The notes beneath the pieces are model-generated. The model did no database searches. It was not told the origin of the DNA and saw only the letters and a list, made by a program, of their open reading frames with translations. Shown here one piece after another: positions 42,884 to 54,672 of a stretch of DNA of 64,000 nt. The translations under genes were made by a program, and so were the position numbers. Source of the DNA: Deltaproteobacteria bacterium (GTDB taxonomy: Bacteria; Myxococcota_A; UBA9042; PHBI01; JACKFB01); NCBI GenBank assembly GCA_020632695.1, contig JACKFB010000003.1, positions 1 through 64,000 on the forward strand, read 5' to 3'. Every line of letters starts with the position of its first letter. Position 1 is the first letter of the stretch.

Positions 42884-44359
42884 TTGGCGACCGCGCCCCG
42901 ACAGCTCCTGGTCAACTGCCGGCCCGAACAGCGCCGCGTCGCGCTCATCGAGGGCGGCATCACGCGCGAGCTCTACTTCGAGCGCAAGGACGACCGGCGC
43001 CTCACCGGCAACATCTACAAGGGCCGCGTGGTCCGTGTGCTGCCGGGCATGCAGTCGGCCTTCCTCGAGCTGGGCCTGACGCGCACGGCGTTCCTGCACG
43101 TCACCGACGCCTACCCGGAGGCGGCGCGCCCCGACGACGGCGAGCCCTCGGGCCCGGTGGTCCACCCGCCCATCGGCCAGGTGGTGCGCGAGGGACAGGA
43201 GCTGCTGGTCCAGATCGCCAAGGAGCCGCTCGGCCAGAAGGGCGCGCGGGTGACCACCCACCTGAGCCTGCCGGGCCGCCACGTGGTGCTGCGCCCGGGC
43301 GCCAGCCAGATCGGCGTGTCCCGTCGCATCGCCGACGCCGCCGAGCGGGCGCGCCTGCACGCGATGGCCGAGCGCCTGTGCCCGCCCGGCGTGGGGCTCA
43401 TCGTGCGCACCGCGGCGGAGGGGGTCGAGGACACCGAGCTCGAGCGCGACATCGGCTTTCTGCTGGCGCTGTGGAGCGACATCGAGCGGCGCGTGCCCGA
43501 GGCGCCGATCCCCTCGATGGTCCACGAGGACCTGGACATCACGCTGCGCTGCGTGCGCGACCTGCTCGACCGCGGCACCCACCGCGTGCTGGTGGACGAT
43601 GAGACGGAGGCCCAGCGCGTGCTGGACTTCATCTCGCGCTTCGTCCCCGACTTCGAGGGCACCATCGAGACCTGGCCCGGGCCCGACCCCCTCTTCGAGC
43701 GCTTCGGCCTGGAGTGGGAGATCAGCCGGGCCGTGCGCCGGAAGGTGTGGCTCAAGTCGGGCGGCTACATCGCCATCGACCACACCGAGGCGCTCACCTC
43801 CATCGACGTCAACAGCGGGCGCAACGTCGGCAAGTCCAGCTTCGAGGAGACCATCCTCGAGACCAACCTGGAGGCGGCGCGCGAGATCGCCTACCAGCTC
43901 CGGCTGCGCGACATCGGCGGCCTGATCGTCATCGACTTCATCGACATGGCCACCGAGGCACACCGCCTGCGGGTGCAGGAGAGCCTGGCCGAGGCGCTGC
44001 ACGACGATCGGGCCCGCTCGCGGGTGCTGCCGATGAGCGCCTTCGGCCTGGTGGAGATGACCCGCAAGCGGGCGCGCGAGTCGATCGTCCAGGGGCTGAC
44101 CGAGCCCTGCTTCTACTGCGAGGGCCGGGGGCACCTGCGCTCGCTGCAGGTCATCATCGACAGCATCGTCAGCCGCCTGCGCCAGCTCGTCGTCAGCGGC
44201 GCCCGCGGCACGCTGACCATCGTCGCCCACCCGCGGGTCATCGAGGGCCTGGTCGAGGAGGCCCAGTCCACCATCAGCCAGCTCGAGCGCGAGTACGACC
44301 TGCAGATCCAGATGGCGCCGCGCGAGACGCAGCACTTCGAGCACATCGAGATCGAGTAG
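42884..44359 (+). CDS. rng: Ribonuclease G/E family endoribonuclease
   Basis: A single-strand-specific endoribonuclease acting in mRNA decay and 5' 16S rRNA maturation. The 491-residue length matches RNase G, with no long RNase E scaffold tail. An S1-like region sits near the N-terminus (GNIYKGRVVRVLPGMQSAFL). The catalytic DNase-I-like domain has 'AIDHTEALTSIDVNSGR' and 'IVIDFIDM' with the metal-binding Asp residues. The zinc-link is 'PCFYCEGRG'. It uses a TTG start 6 bp after the lipoprotein gene. It converges with the J-domain gene. Confidence 0.93.
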   Translation: MATAPRQLLVNCRPEQRRVALIEGGITRELYFERKDDRRLTGNIYKGRVVRVLPGMQSAFLELGLTRTAFLHVTDAYPEAARPDDGEPSGPVVHPPIGQVVREGQELLVQIAKEPLGQKGARVTTHLSLPGRHVVLRPGASQIGVSRRIADAAERARLHAMAERLCPPGVGLIVRTAAEGVEDTELERDIGFLLALWSDIERRVPEAPIPSMVHEDLDITLRCVRDLLDRGTHRVLVDDETEAQRVLDFISRFVPDFEGTIETWPGPDPLFERFGLEWEISRAVRRKVWLKSGGYIAIDHTEALTSIDVNSGRNVGKSSFEETILETNLEAAREIAYQLRLRDIGGLIVIDFIDMATEAHRLRVQESLAEALHDDRARSRVLPMSAFGLVEMTRKRARESIVQGLTEPCFYCEGRGHLRSLQVIIDSIVSRLRQLVVSGARGTLTIVAHPRVIEGLVEEAQSTISQLEREYDLQIQMAPRETQHFEHIEIE

Positions 44360-44399
44360 CCGGGCGCGGGGGGACGCGGAGCAGCGGGGCGCGGGCGCC

Positions 44400-44825
44400 T
44401 CAGTCGGCCGGCAGGAACGCGTCCAGACGCTCCCAGGCGGCCCGGATCGTCATGGTGCGCTCGGTGGCGCGCCGCTCGGCCGCGTCGTCGTGCTGGTGGC
44501 GGTCGGGGTGGTGGGTGCGCAGCAGCCGCCGGTACGCGGTCCGGGCCTGCTCGCGGCTGCTGCCCAGGGGCAGCTCGAGGGTGGCGTAGGCCTCGCGGAT
44601 CTCCCGCGGCCAACGCTGCTGCGACGGCTCGTCCACGGGTGCCGACCGCGAGGCGCGTCCGGCCTGGGCCCGCGCCTCGGCCGCGCGGGCCTCGGAGGTC
44701 TCGACCACCTCGTCGTCATCCGCGAGCGCGTCGTCGGAGTCGCCGCTGAGCGCCTCCCGCACGCGCCCGCCCAGATGCGAGACCTCCGCCCGAGCCAGCC
44801 GCGACAGTCGATCGAAGATCCCCAT
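44400..44825 (-). CDS. J-domain protein
   Basis: A 141-residue protein with a C-terminal J-domain at about 75-135, including the catalytic HPD in 'LLRTHHPDRHQ', which stimulates the ATPase of an Hsp70 partner. The N-terminus MGIFDRLSRLARAEV is an amphipathic helix reminiscent of membrane-binding starts in PspA-like proteins. An acidic and Ala/Arg-rich linker lies between. No zinc finger or client-binding domains are present, so it is not DnaJ itself but a specialised co-chaperone. It is alone on the minus strand between rng and xerC. Confidence 0.85.
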   Translation of the reverse strand: MGIFDRLSRLARAEVSHLGGRVREALSGDSDDALADDDEVVETSEARAAEARAQAGRASRSAPVDEPSQQRWPREIREAYATLELPLGSSREQARTAYRRLLRTHHPDRHQHDDAAERRATERTMTIRAAWERLDAFLPAD

Positions 44826-44890
44826 GGCCTTTCTGCCCTCCCGGCGCCGCTACGTTAGCATGGGGCGGCCTCGCCACAAGGTCGTGCTGC

Positions 44891-45817
44891 TTGGACCCCG
44901 TCGCCACCTACATCCACCAGCTCCGCACCCTCGACAACGCCTCGCCCCACACCCTGCGCGCGGTGGCCGGCGACCTCCGCGACCTGGCCGACTACCTCGC
45001 CCGGGCCGGCGTCGACGTGGCTCCGGCCGACGTTGACCCGCCCCGGGTGCGTGCCTACGTTGCGGACCTCGCCCAACGCACGGGCGCCCGCACGATCGCG
45101 CGCCGCCTCTCGACGCTACGCGGGTTCTACCAGTGGCTGGTACGCCAGGGGCGCCGAGACGACACGCCGATGCACGGTCTGCAGAATCCACGTCAGGGGC
45201 GGCCACTGCCCGAGAGCGTGCCCGTCGACACGATGATGGCGCTGCTCGCGCCGCCCACGAGCGACGCCCCGGCGGCGCTGCGCGACCACGCGATCCTGCA
45301 GCTCCTGTATGCCTCGGGGCTGCGCGTGTCGGAGCTGTGCGGCCTCGACGTGGGCGACGTCGACACGTCCCGCGGCTGGGTGCGGGTGCTGGGCAAGGGG
45401 CGGAAGGTGCGCGAGGTGCCGGTGCACGCCCAGGCGCGGGCGGCGGTGCAGCGCTGGCTCGCGGCGCGGCCCGGGCTGGTGGCCCGCGGCAAGGGCGCCC
45501 AGCCCACCACGGCCCTCTTCCTCAACCGCCGCGGCGGCCGCCTCACCGATCGCAGCGTGCGGCGCGTGCTCGACCGGGAGGTGCTTCGGGTGGCCGCCGC
45601 CCAGCACATCCACCCGCACATGGTGCGCCATGCCTTCGCGACGCACCTGCTCGACGGCGGGGTCGACATCCGCCACATCCAGGAGCTGCTGGGCCACGCC
45701 AGCATCTCCACCACCCAGGTCTACACCCACGTCGGCATCGAGCGGCTCATCCGGGTCTACGACTCGGCCCACCCGCGAGCGACCGGCGCGGCGCCGGAGA
45801 ACACACACCATGAGTGA
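44891..45817 (+). CDS. xerC: Site-specific tyrosine recombinase XerC/XerD
   Basis: Tyrosine recombinase that resolves chromosome dimers at dif sites. The N-terminal SAM-like domain covers about 1-90 and the catalytic domain about 115-295. The six active-site residues can be placed: Arg in 'YASGLRVSELCGLD', Lys in 'GKGRKVREVP', 'HPHMVRHAFATHLL' (His and Arg), His in 'LLGHASISTTQ' and the nucleophile in 'QVYTHVGIERL'. The start is TTG 44891 and the length of 308 is normal. It overlaps hslV by 8 bp; xerC-hslV-hslU is a common order, which argues against a phage integrase. Confidence 0.92.
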   Translation: MDPVATYIHQLRTLDNASPHTLRAVAGDLRDLADYLARAGVDVAPADVDPPRVRAYVADLAQRTGARTIARRLSTLRGFYQWLVRQGRRDDTPMHGLQNPRQGRPLPESVPVDTMMALLAPPTSDAPAALRDHAILQLLYASGLRVSELCGLDVGDVDTSRGWVRVLGKGRKVREVPVHAQARAAVQRWLAARPGLVARGKGAQPTTALFLNRRGGRLTDRSVRRVLDREVLRVAAAQHIHPHMVRHAFATHLLDGGVDIRHIQELLGHASISTTQVYTHVGIERLIRVYDSAHPRATGAAPENTHHE

Positions 45818-46360
45818 GCAGCAGGGCATGCGCGGGACGACGATCCTGTGCGTGCGCAAGGACGGCAAGGTCGTCGTGGCCGGCGACGGGCAGGTCACCC
45901 TCGGCAGCCACGTGATGAAGTCGGGCGCGCGCAAGGTGCGGCGGCTGCACGATGGCCAGGTCATCATCGGCTTCGCTGGCAGCACCGCCGACGCGTTCAC
46001 GCTCTTCGAGCGCTTCGAGGCGAAGCTCCAGGCCTACGGCGGCAACCTGCGCCGGGCGGCGGTCGAGCTGGCCAAGGACTGGCGCACCGACCGGGCGCTG
46101 CGGCGGCTCGAGGCGCTGCTCATCGCGGCCGACGCGCGCGACACGCTGGTCCTGAGCGGCTCGGGCGACGTCATCGAGCCGGACTTCGGCGTCGCGGCCG
46201 TCGGCTCGGGCGGCAAGTACGCGGAGGCGGCGGCGCTGGCGCTCTTGCGCCACTCGTCGCTGGACGCCGAGCAGATCGCCCGCGAGGCGATGGCCATCGC
46301 GGCGGGGATCTGCATCTACACGAACACCAACCTCACCCTGGAATCATTGGAGGCGTCGCC

Positions 46361-46364
<4 letters not shown>
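45810..46364 (+). CDS. hslV: ATP-dependent protease subunit HslV (ClpQ)
   Basis: HslV is the proteolytic double ring of the HslUV complex, with an N-terminal threonine nucleophile exposed by processing. The 184-residue translation starts MSEQQGMRGTTILCVRKDG, so the nucleophile is Thr10 after a nine-residue propeptide; an internal ATG at 45828 would leave only MRG. Family motifs 'VAGDGQVTLGSHVMK' and 'AVGSGGKYAEAAALALL' are present. The stop overlaps the hslU ATG by 4 bp. Confidence 0.95.
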
Positions 46365-47725
<1,361 letters not shown>

Positions 47726-47779
47726 CGGCGTCCCGAGCGTGCTGGTAACGTCCGGCATCGCGCAGCCGGAGGGTGGCCG

Positions 47780-49024
<1,245 letters not shown>

Positions 49025-49196
49025 TCGAGGGCTGCGGCGCCCGCGAGGGGTGACGCCGGGGTGACGGGCCGTTGCGGCGGCCGCGCGGAATCGCGCCCGG
49101 GCGTGTGGACGATCGGTGAGGCTTGGGGCACCCTCGGTGCGGGGCTGGCCGCGGTCGAGGCCCCGCAGTGGCTTCGGAGGGTGGAGGATTCCGGCG

Positions 49197-50006
49197 TTGA
49201 CGACCGAGAGCGCCTCGAACGAGACGCTGCTTGCCATCCTGGCGCCGGCGTTGTCGGACCCGGCGGCCGGCGAGCGTCGTCGGCGTGTGCTGGAAGCCGA
49301 CGGCCGCGCGGAGCCCGAGTGGCGCGCCAGCCTGGCCGACCTGGACGCGGTGGTGGCGCTGCTGCGCTGGCCGTCCCGGGCCGTGGACGGACACGCCGAC
49401 ACCGACGAGCCAGGCGCCGCGCCGGAGCCCGCGCTCAAGGAGCATCCCGGCGACGACGGGCTGCAGGCCGCGGCCGACGCGGTCGATGAGGGCCCCACCC
49501 TCGGCGACGCCATCCCCACGCGCCCGCCGAGCAAGCCGATGGCGCGCGTGGCGCCCACCGCCGTCGATCACGCGCGCAGGGTGGCGTCGCTGCTCTACGA
49601 GGACGTGATCTGGCTCTTCTCGATCAACGACGGCGAGGGAGCGCTGGTCTCGCTGGAGCGGCTGCTGGTGCTGGGGCAGCTCGAAGGCGAGGCCGCCGAG
49701 TTCGTGCGGCTCAACTCCGACAAGCTGGTGGACATCTATCGGGAGTACATGGGCGGCTTCGACGCGGTGCCCCGCAAGGGCGACACCGAGCTCGAGAGCA
49801 TGCCCCACGGCTACTTCGACCTGAGCGCCCTGGCCTCGGTCCACGCCCTGGTGGACGGCAAGCGCAGCATCCAGGCGCTGGTCGAGGCCTCCGATCTGCC
49901 GCCGCTCACCACCTGCGCCGCGCTCGAGCAGCTCAAGCGCTCGCGCGTGCTCTTCATCCCCGACCGCCACGGCGAGCGGTCACACGCGGCGGCCGTCGAC
50001 GACTGA
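49197..50006 (+). CDS. Unknown protein with winged-helix-like C-terminal region
   Basis: A 269-residue protein I do not recognise. TTG 49197 is chosen because GGAGG lies 9 bp upstream; the frame is open to 49116. The N-terminal third is helical (ETLLAILAPALSD; SLADLDAVVALLRW). A low-complexity stretch follows near 70-120. The ordered C-terminal part (DVIWLFSINDGEGALVSLE; GYFDLSALASVHALVDGKRS; TTCAALEQLKRSRVLFI) reads like one or two winged-helix folds seen in deltaproteobacterial regulatory or motility-associated proteins. That resemblance is weak. No signal peptide or membrane segment is seen. Confidence 0.65.
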   Translation: MTTESASNETLLAILAPALSDPAAGERRRRVLEADGRAEPEWRASLADLDAVVALLRWPSRAVDGHADTDEPGAAPEPALKEHPGDDGLQAAADAVDEGPTLGDAIPTRPPSKPMARVAPTAVDHARRVASLLYEDVIWLFSINDGEGALVSLERLLVLGQLEGEAAEFVRLNSDKLVDIYREYMGGFDAVPRKGDTELESMPHGYFDLSALASVHALVDGKRSIQALVEASDLPPLTTCAALEQLKRSRVLFIPDRHGERSHAAAVDD

Positions 50007-50039
50007 ATCGGAGTCGATGGCCGGGGCGGCCGCTGCGGA

Positions 50040-50129
50040 CGCCGCTGAGGGCAGCGCTTCCTCGGGTCAGGCCTGCGACGGGCTGAAGCCCGACTCGGCC
50101 TGCCCTCGGTCGCGCCGCCCTCAGCGGCG
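50040..50129 (+). repeat. Nested inverted repeat (long hairpin) downstream of the unknown gene
   Basis: Arms of 18 bp (50040-50057 and 50112-50129, 17 of 18 paired, core GCCGCTGAGGGC) enclose 54 nt. Those hold a second partial stem (CAGGCC/GGCCTG) and an inner CGGGC-TGAA-GCCCG tetraloop hairpin. The whole 90 nt could fold into one long structured RNA. It starts 33 bp after the stop at 50006. It may be a terminator, an RNA element or a REP/MITE-like repeat. Confidence 0.55.
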
Positions 50130-50229
50130 CCCTCGCTGGCCGCCTCGGCCATCGCACACGGGGGCGTAGTCGGTCGGGGTTGGGGCGAGGGAGGCGGGTC
50201 GGGATGTCGGGCCGCGGCCTTCGGCCGCG

Positions 50230-50790
<561 letters not shown>

Positions 50791-50794
50791 TCCG

Positions 50795-51412
50795 TCAGAA
50801 CCGCTTCGCCAGCGCGTCGAACACCGCGTCGGCCTGCGCGAGCAGCGCGTCGAGGGTGCCGTCGTTCTCGATGACGTAGTCGGCCGCTGCGATGCGCTCC
50901 TCGTTGGTGGTCTGGGCGGCTACGCGGCTGCGCGCCTGCGCCTCGTCCAGGCCGTTTCGCGCCATCAGGCGTGCGACCTGGGTCTCGACGTCGCAGACCA
51001 CCACCACGAGGGCCGCCAGCCCGGGTGCCAGGCCCCGCTCGACGATCAGCGCCGCCTCGTAGAGCGCCCAGGGCGTCCCCTCGCGCTGCAGGGCCACCAG
51101 CCGGCTGGCGACCCGCGCCATCATCGCCGGGTGCACGATCGACTCGAGCCTCCCGCGCGCGGCGGCGTCGGCGAAGACCAGCTCGCCCATGGCCGCCCGG
51201 TCCAGGCCGCCGTCGGGCAGCAGCATCCCGTCGCCGAAGGTGCGACGGATCGTCTCCAGGGCCGGCTCGCCCGGGGCGACCACCTCGCGCGCGACCGCGT
51301 CGGCGTCGATGACCGGCACCCCGCGCTCGGCGAAACGCCTGGCGACGGTGCTCTTGCCCGACGCTATCCCGCCCGTCAGCCCCACGACCCCCATCGGCCG
51401 CCTCTCCAGCAT
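50795..51412 (-). CDS. coaE: Dephospho-CoA kinase
   Basis: CoaE phosphorylates the 3'-hydroxyl of dephospho-CoA, the last step of coenzyme A synthesis. The 205-residue protein has the P-loop 'GLTGGIASGKSTVARRFAE', then 'GVPVIDADAVAREVV', 'SIVHPAM' and 'ALYEAALIVERGL', all typical. ATG 51412 (GGAGG upstream) gives MLERRPMGVVG; ATG 51394 would start six residues later, nearer the usual N-terminus, also with a GGAGAGG. The 3' end lies directly beside the hexanucleotide repeat tract. Confidence 0.92.
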   Translation of the reverse strand: MLERRPMGVVGLTGGIASGKSTVARRFAERGVPVIDADAVAREVVAPGEPALETIRRTFGDGMLLPDGGLDRAAMGELVFADAAARGRLESIVHPAMMARVASRLVALQREGTPWALYEAALIVERGLAPGLAALVVVVCDVETQVARLMARNGLDEAQARSRVAAQTTNEERIAAADYVIENDGTLDALLAQADAVFDALAKRF

Positions 51413-51593
51413 GGCCTGCGCCTCCGCGTCCGTCCGACCTCGACCGCTACCACACTTTCGCCCGCCCGTGACCGCCCCCCTGGCCACCGGGCCCCGTCCC
51501 TTCGTTGCTCGCGCGGGGCCTCGGGTGCTAAGCATCCCGCGCGATGAGGCCTCTGCACCAGCCGCGCGCCCGACGCGCCCCCCGGCCCCTCTG

Positions 51594-52490
51594 ATGGGGC
51601 GGGTCTCCCTGGGCATCCCGGTGATGGAGGCCGGGCCTCGTCGCAAGCGCCGCACCCACCCCTTCCTCGCGGGCTTCCTCGGGGTGGCGACGCTCATCGG
51701 CGTGGGCTGGCTCTGGTACCAGGTCTTCAACCCGCTCTTCGACGACCCGCGCGACTGGCTCAAGAACGAGCGCCGCTTCCGCCACGAGCTGCGCGCCGTG
51801 CTCACGGGCTCCTCCCGCCCCGACGCGGCCGAGGGCGGCACGGCGCTCCCCGACTGGCCGCCGCCCATGGACGGGGCCCAGCGCGTGCTGGTGGCCTGCG
51901 CCGAGGCCCAGGTGGCGCGCGGCGTGAAGCTGTCGACCCACTACCACCCCATGAGCTTCCCCTGGGGCGACGTACCCGAGCACCTCGGGAGCTCGCCGGA
52001 TCTGGTGGTCCGCTGCATCCGCGCCACCGGCGTCGACCTGCAGCAGCTCGTCCACATCGACCGCGTCAATCACCCTCAGCGCTACCCGATCCATCTCTGG
52101 GAGCGCACCGCCCCGGACACCTCCATCGACCACCGGCGCCTGCCCAACCTCTACGCCTTCATCCGCGCCTTCGGCGAGGCGCAGTCGGTGCGCCACGACA
52201 CGCCGGAGCGGCTGGCCGCCTTCCTCCCCGGCGACTTCGTGTTCTGGGCCGGCAGCACCGCCTCGGAGTTTCCCAGCCTGGCCGGCATCGTGCTGGACCG
52301 TCGCGACGCCCAGGGCGCCCCGCTGGTCGCGACGCTGTACCCCGACGACGGCATCATGAGCGACCATCACCGCGTCGACGAGTGGCCGATCCTCGCCCAC
52401 GTCAGGGTGCGGCCCGACCGCTTCCTCGAGCGCTTCCTCGAAGCCAACCTCAAGGCCCGGCTCGTCGCCCGGCCACAGGCGACCCCATGA
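51594..52490 (+). CDS. DUF1287 family membrane-anchored protein
   Basis: A 298-residue protein with a basic leader and one N-terminal membrane segment (FLAGFLGVATLIGVGWLWYQ). The soluble C-terminal domain matches the DUF1287/YijF family, with 'DLVVRCIRATGVDLQQLVH', 'TSIDHRRLPNLYAFI' and 'LPGDFVFW'. The conserved Asp and His residues suggest a cysteine/NlpC-like or amidase-like fold in the periplasm, but no activity is established. ATG 51624 is an alternative start. The stop overlaps the start of the next lipoprotein gene by 4 bp. Confidence 0.8.
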   Translation: MGRVSLGIPVMEAGPRRKRRTHPFLAGFLGVATLIGVGWLWYQVFNPLFDDPRDWLKNERRFRHELRAVLTGSSRPDAAEGGTALPDWPPPMDGAQRVLVACAEAQVARGVKLSTHYHPMSFPWGDVPEHLGSSPDLVVRCIRATGVDLQQLVHIDRVNHPQRYPIHLWERTAPDTSIDHRRLPNLYAFIRAFGEAQSVRHDTPERLAAFLPGDFVFWAGSTASEFPSLAGIVLDRRDAQGAPLVATLYPDDGIMSDHHRVDEWPILAHVRVRPDRFLERFLEANLKARLVARPQATP

Positions 52491-53617
52491 ACCACCGCAC
52501 CTCACTGCTCGCCGGCCTCCTCGTGTTGGCGGCGCCCGTCTGGACCGGCTGCGACGAAGGCTCGACCCCGGCGCGCCCCGACGCGGTCGTCGACGCCACC
52601 GCCGACGTCCCCGTCCGCTCCCGGACCCTCGAGGCGCGGGTCGACGCCGAGGGCCCCTTCCACGTCGGCTACCGCACCTGGGAGCACACCTACACGCCCC
52701 CGGGCACCGACGAGCCCCGCACCATCCGCCTGCACGTCTGGTACCCCACCGAGGCCACCACCGGCGACCACCCTACCTACTACGCGTTCTTCGAAGACGA
52801 GGACGCCCTCCTCAACGCCCCGGCCGCGCCGCCCCTGGACGCCACCTACCCGGTGCACGTCCACAGCCACGGCCACCAGGGTTTCGGCGGGACCAGCTCC
52901 TTCCTGATGCGCCGCTTCGCCAGCCACGGCTGGGTGGCCATCGCCCCCGACCACACCGGCGATCTCCTCTTCGACGACGACCTCGCGAAGACCGCCAACA
53001 CCGTCCGGCACTACATCGAGCGTCCCAGCGACATCAGCGCGGCGCTGGACGCCCTCGACGCGCTGCCCGCCAACGACCCCCTGGCCGCCGTGGACGTCTC
53101 GCGGGTGGTGATGAGCGGGCACTCCCGCGGCTGCTACACGGTGTGGGCCAACGCGGGCGCCAGCTTCGACCCCTCCGCGGGCAACCTGGACGAGGCCACC
53201 GAGTCCGAGCTGGACGTCTTCGCCCAGGGCTTCCGCGACCCGCGCGTCGTCGCCGCCATCCCGATGGCCGGCACCTACAGCGCCGACTGGTTCGGCACCG
53301 ACGGCTACCGGCAGGTGCTGATCCCCATGCTCTCGCTCACCGGCACCGAGGACAACGCCTCGGCGGCGCGCTTCCGCTACGACACCCTGACCGACGCGCC
53401 GCTCGCCTGGATCGAGCTGGCCGGCGGCTGCCACCAGACCTTCGCCCTGGGCTACTGCGACACCCTGGACTTCGAGCTGGGCTTCTCCATCGTCGACACC
53501 TATGCGCTGGCCTTCGCGCGGGTCCACGTGCTCGGCGACACCGACCCTCGCAGCCTGGGCATCCTGGCCGGCCTCTTCGAGGTCTCGCCGCTGGCGACGG
53601 TGCACCTGCCGCGCTGA
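52487..53617 (+). CDS. Secreted alpha/beta-hydrolase lipoprotein (PAF-acetylhydrolase-like)
   Basis: A 376-residue exported hydrolase. The leader MNHRTSLLAGLLVLAAP ends in WTGC (Cys21), a probable lipobox, followed by an Asp/Ala linker. The alpha/beta-hydrolase fold contains 'YPVHVHSHGHQGFG' (oxyanion region), the nucleophile elbow 'MSGHSRGCYT', an Asp candidate in 'SLTGTEDNAS' and His in 'GGCHQTFALGY'. The layout resembles dienelactone or platelet-activating-factor acetylhydrolase families, so an esterase is likely. ATG overlaps the stop of the DUF1287 gene, suggesting a two-gene unit. The substrate is unknown. Confidence 0.82.
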   Translation: MNHRTSLLAGLLVLAAPVWTGCDEGSTPARPDAVVDATADVPVRSRTLEARVDAEGPFHVGYRTWEHTYTPPGTDEPRTIRLHVWYPTEATTGDHPTYYAFFEDEDALLNAPAAPPLDATYPVHVHSHGHQGFGGTSSFLMRRFASHGWVAIAPDHTGDLLFDDDLAKTANTVRHYIERPSDISAALDALDALPANDPLAAVDVSRVVMSGHSRGCYTVWANAGASFDPSAGNLDEATESELDVFAQGFRDPRVVAAIPMAGTYSADWFGTDGYRQVLIPMLSLTGTEDNASAARFRYDTLTDAPLAWIELAGGCHQTFALGYCDTLDFELGFSIVDTYALAFARVHVLGDTDPRSLGILAGLFEVSPLATVHLPR

Positions 53618-53707
53618 GCGGCGCCGGGCTGCGAGGGCCCCGGACGCATCACGGCCGACCCACGCACGAGGCGCAGGCCGGCCGAGTCGGACACGTCGGG
53701 CCGGGTG

Positions 53708-54481
53708 TCACTCCACCCGGTCGACGGTGCCCGTGTCCAGGTGGACCAGGTAGCTCGATCCCGAGAGCTGCAGCGACGCGGTCGCGTCCTCGCCGAAGGT
53801 CACCCGGGCGTCGGCGTTGATGAGGGCGCGGTGCGTGCCCTTCGGTCCCGTGGCCAGTCGCTCGACGTCCAGGGCGTAGGTGGCGGCGCCGCCCACGGTG
53901 CGTCCCGACGCCGTGTCCAGCAGCACCTTGTCGTACACCGCGCTCGCCGAGACGTGCAGCGTGCGACGCTGCTGCCCGAGCTCCAGGGTGACGTCGAGGC
54001 GCGCCGACGAGTCGCCGTCGAAGACCGCGGTCTCCTTGTCGAGGCCGTCGATCATCCAGTCACCGGAGAGCTCGCTCTGCACGCTGAGGCCGCCCACCTC
54101 GAGCGCGCCCGACCAGCTCGCCACCAGGTCGGCCGACGTGGTCACGTCGTCGCCGCAGCTCGTGGCGCCGCCGCTGTCCTCGTAGCACTCGAGCTCCAGC
54201 AGGTAGTGGATGCCCAGGTGGGTGCCCTCGAAGCGGCCGTCGGCGTTCAGGCCCATGCCGCTGGCGTCGTCGCCCAACGCCAGGTGGGCGCTGGCCCGCA
54301 CCGTGGCGAGGTCTCCGCCCTGGTCTGCGGCCATGAGCGCGCCGACCACCCGCGCGGTCTCGTCCAGGTCCTGCTGGGTGGCCGCCTCGGTCGGCGTGTC
54401 GGTGGCGTCGTCGCAGGCGGCGGCGAGGGTGGCCACCACGAGGGCGGCGAAGAGGACACGGGCGGGGAGTGGCGTTCGCAT
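53708..54481 (-). CDS. Lipoprotein of unknown function
   Basis: A 257-residue predicted lipoprotein: leader MRTPLPARVLFAALVVATL with Cys24 after AAA, then an acidic Thr-rich linker. The body is beta-rich with alternating Thr/Ser/Leu strands (GLSVQSELSGDWMIDGLDK; RRTLHVSASAVYDKVLLD; ATASLQLSGSSYLVHLDTG), possibly a beta-barrel or sandwich. I recognise no family. AGGAG lies 7 bp upstream of the ATG. It converges with the hydrolase gene at 53617 and stands alone. Confidence 0.72.
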   Translation of the reverse strand: MRTPLPARVLFAALVVATLAAACDDATDTPTEAATQQDLDETARVVGALMAADQGGDLATVRASAHLALGDDASGMGLNADGRFEGTHLGIHYLLELECYEDSGGATSCGDDVTTSADLVASWSGALEVGGLSVQSELSGDWMIDGLDKETAVFDGDSSARLDVTLELGQQRRTLHVSASAVYDKVLLDTASGRTVGGAATYALDVERLATGPKGTHRALINADARVTFGEDATASLQLSGSSYLVHLDTGTVDRVE

Positions 54482-54652
54482 GGGAGGGCTCCTGGGCTGG
54501 GGACCTGCGCTCGGGAGCGTCGCAGGGGTCTGCCCCGGAGATTGCAACCGGCGGGCCAACGAGCCCGCCCCCCGCCAGCGCTGCGATCGCGCGGCCAACC
54601 AAGCCAGCGCGCGCCCCGCCGACGCCGCCTCCAGCGAGGCGGAGCGGGGCGA

Positions 54653-54671
54653 TCGGGGCACGCTGCCCCGA
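54653..54671 (-). terminator. Hairpin after the acyl-CoA dehydrogenase gene
   Basis: TCGGGGCA and TGCCCCGA form an 8-bp stem with a 3-nt loop, ending 1 bp from the stop codon of the acyl-CoA dehydrogenase gene. There is no U-tract. It probably separates that gene from the lipoprotein gene starting at 54481. Confidence 0.4.
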
Positions 54672-54672
54672 G

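Noticed and set aside
44891..45817. Phage or integron integrase
   Set aside because: The recombinase has normal XerC length and lies directly before hslVU, a common chromosomal order; no att sites or phage genes are seen.
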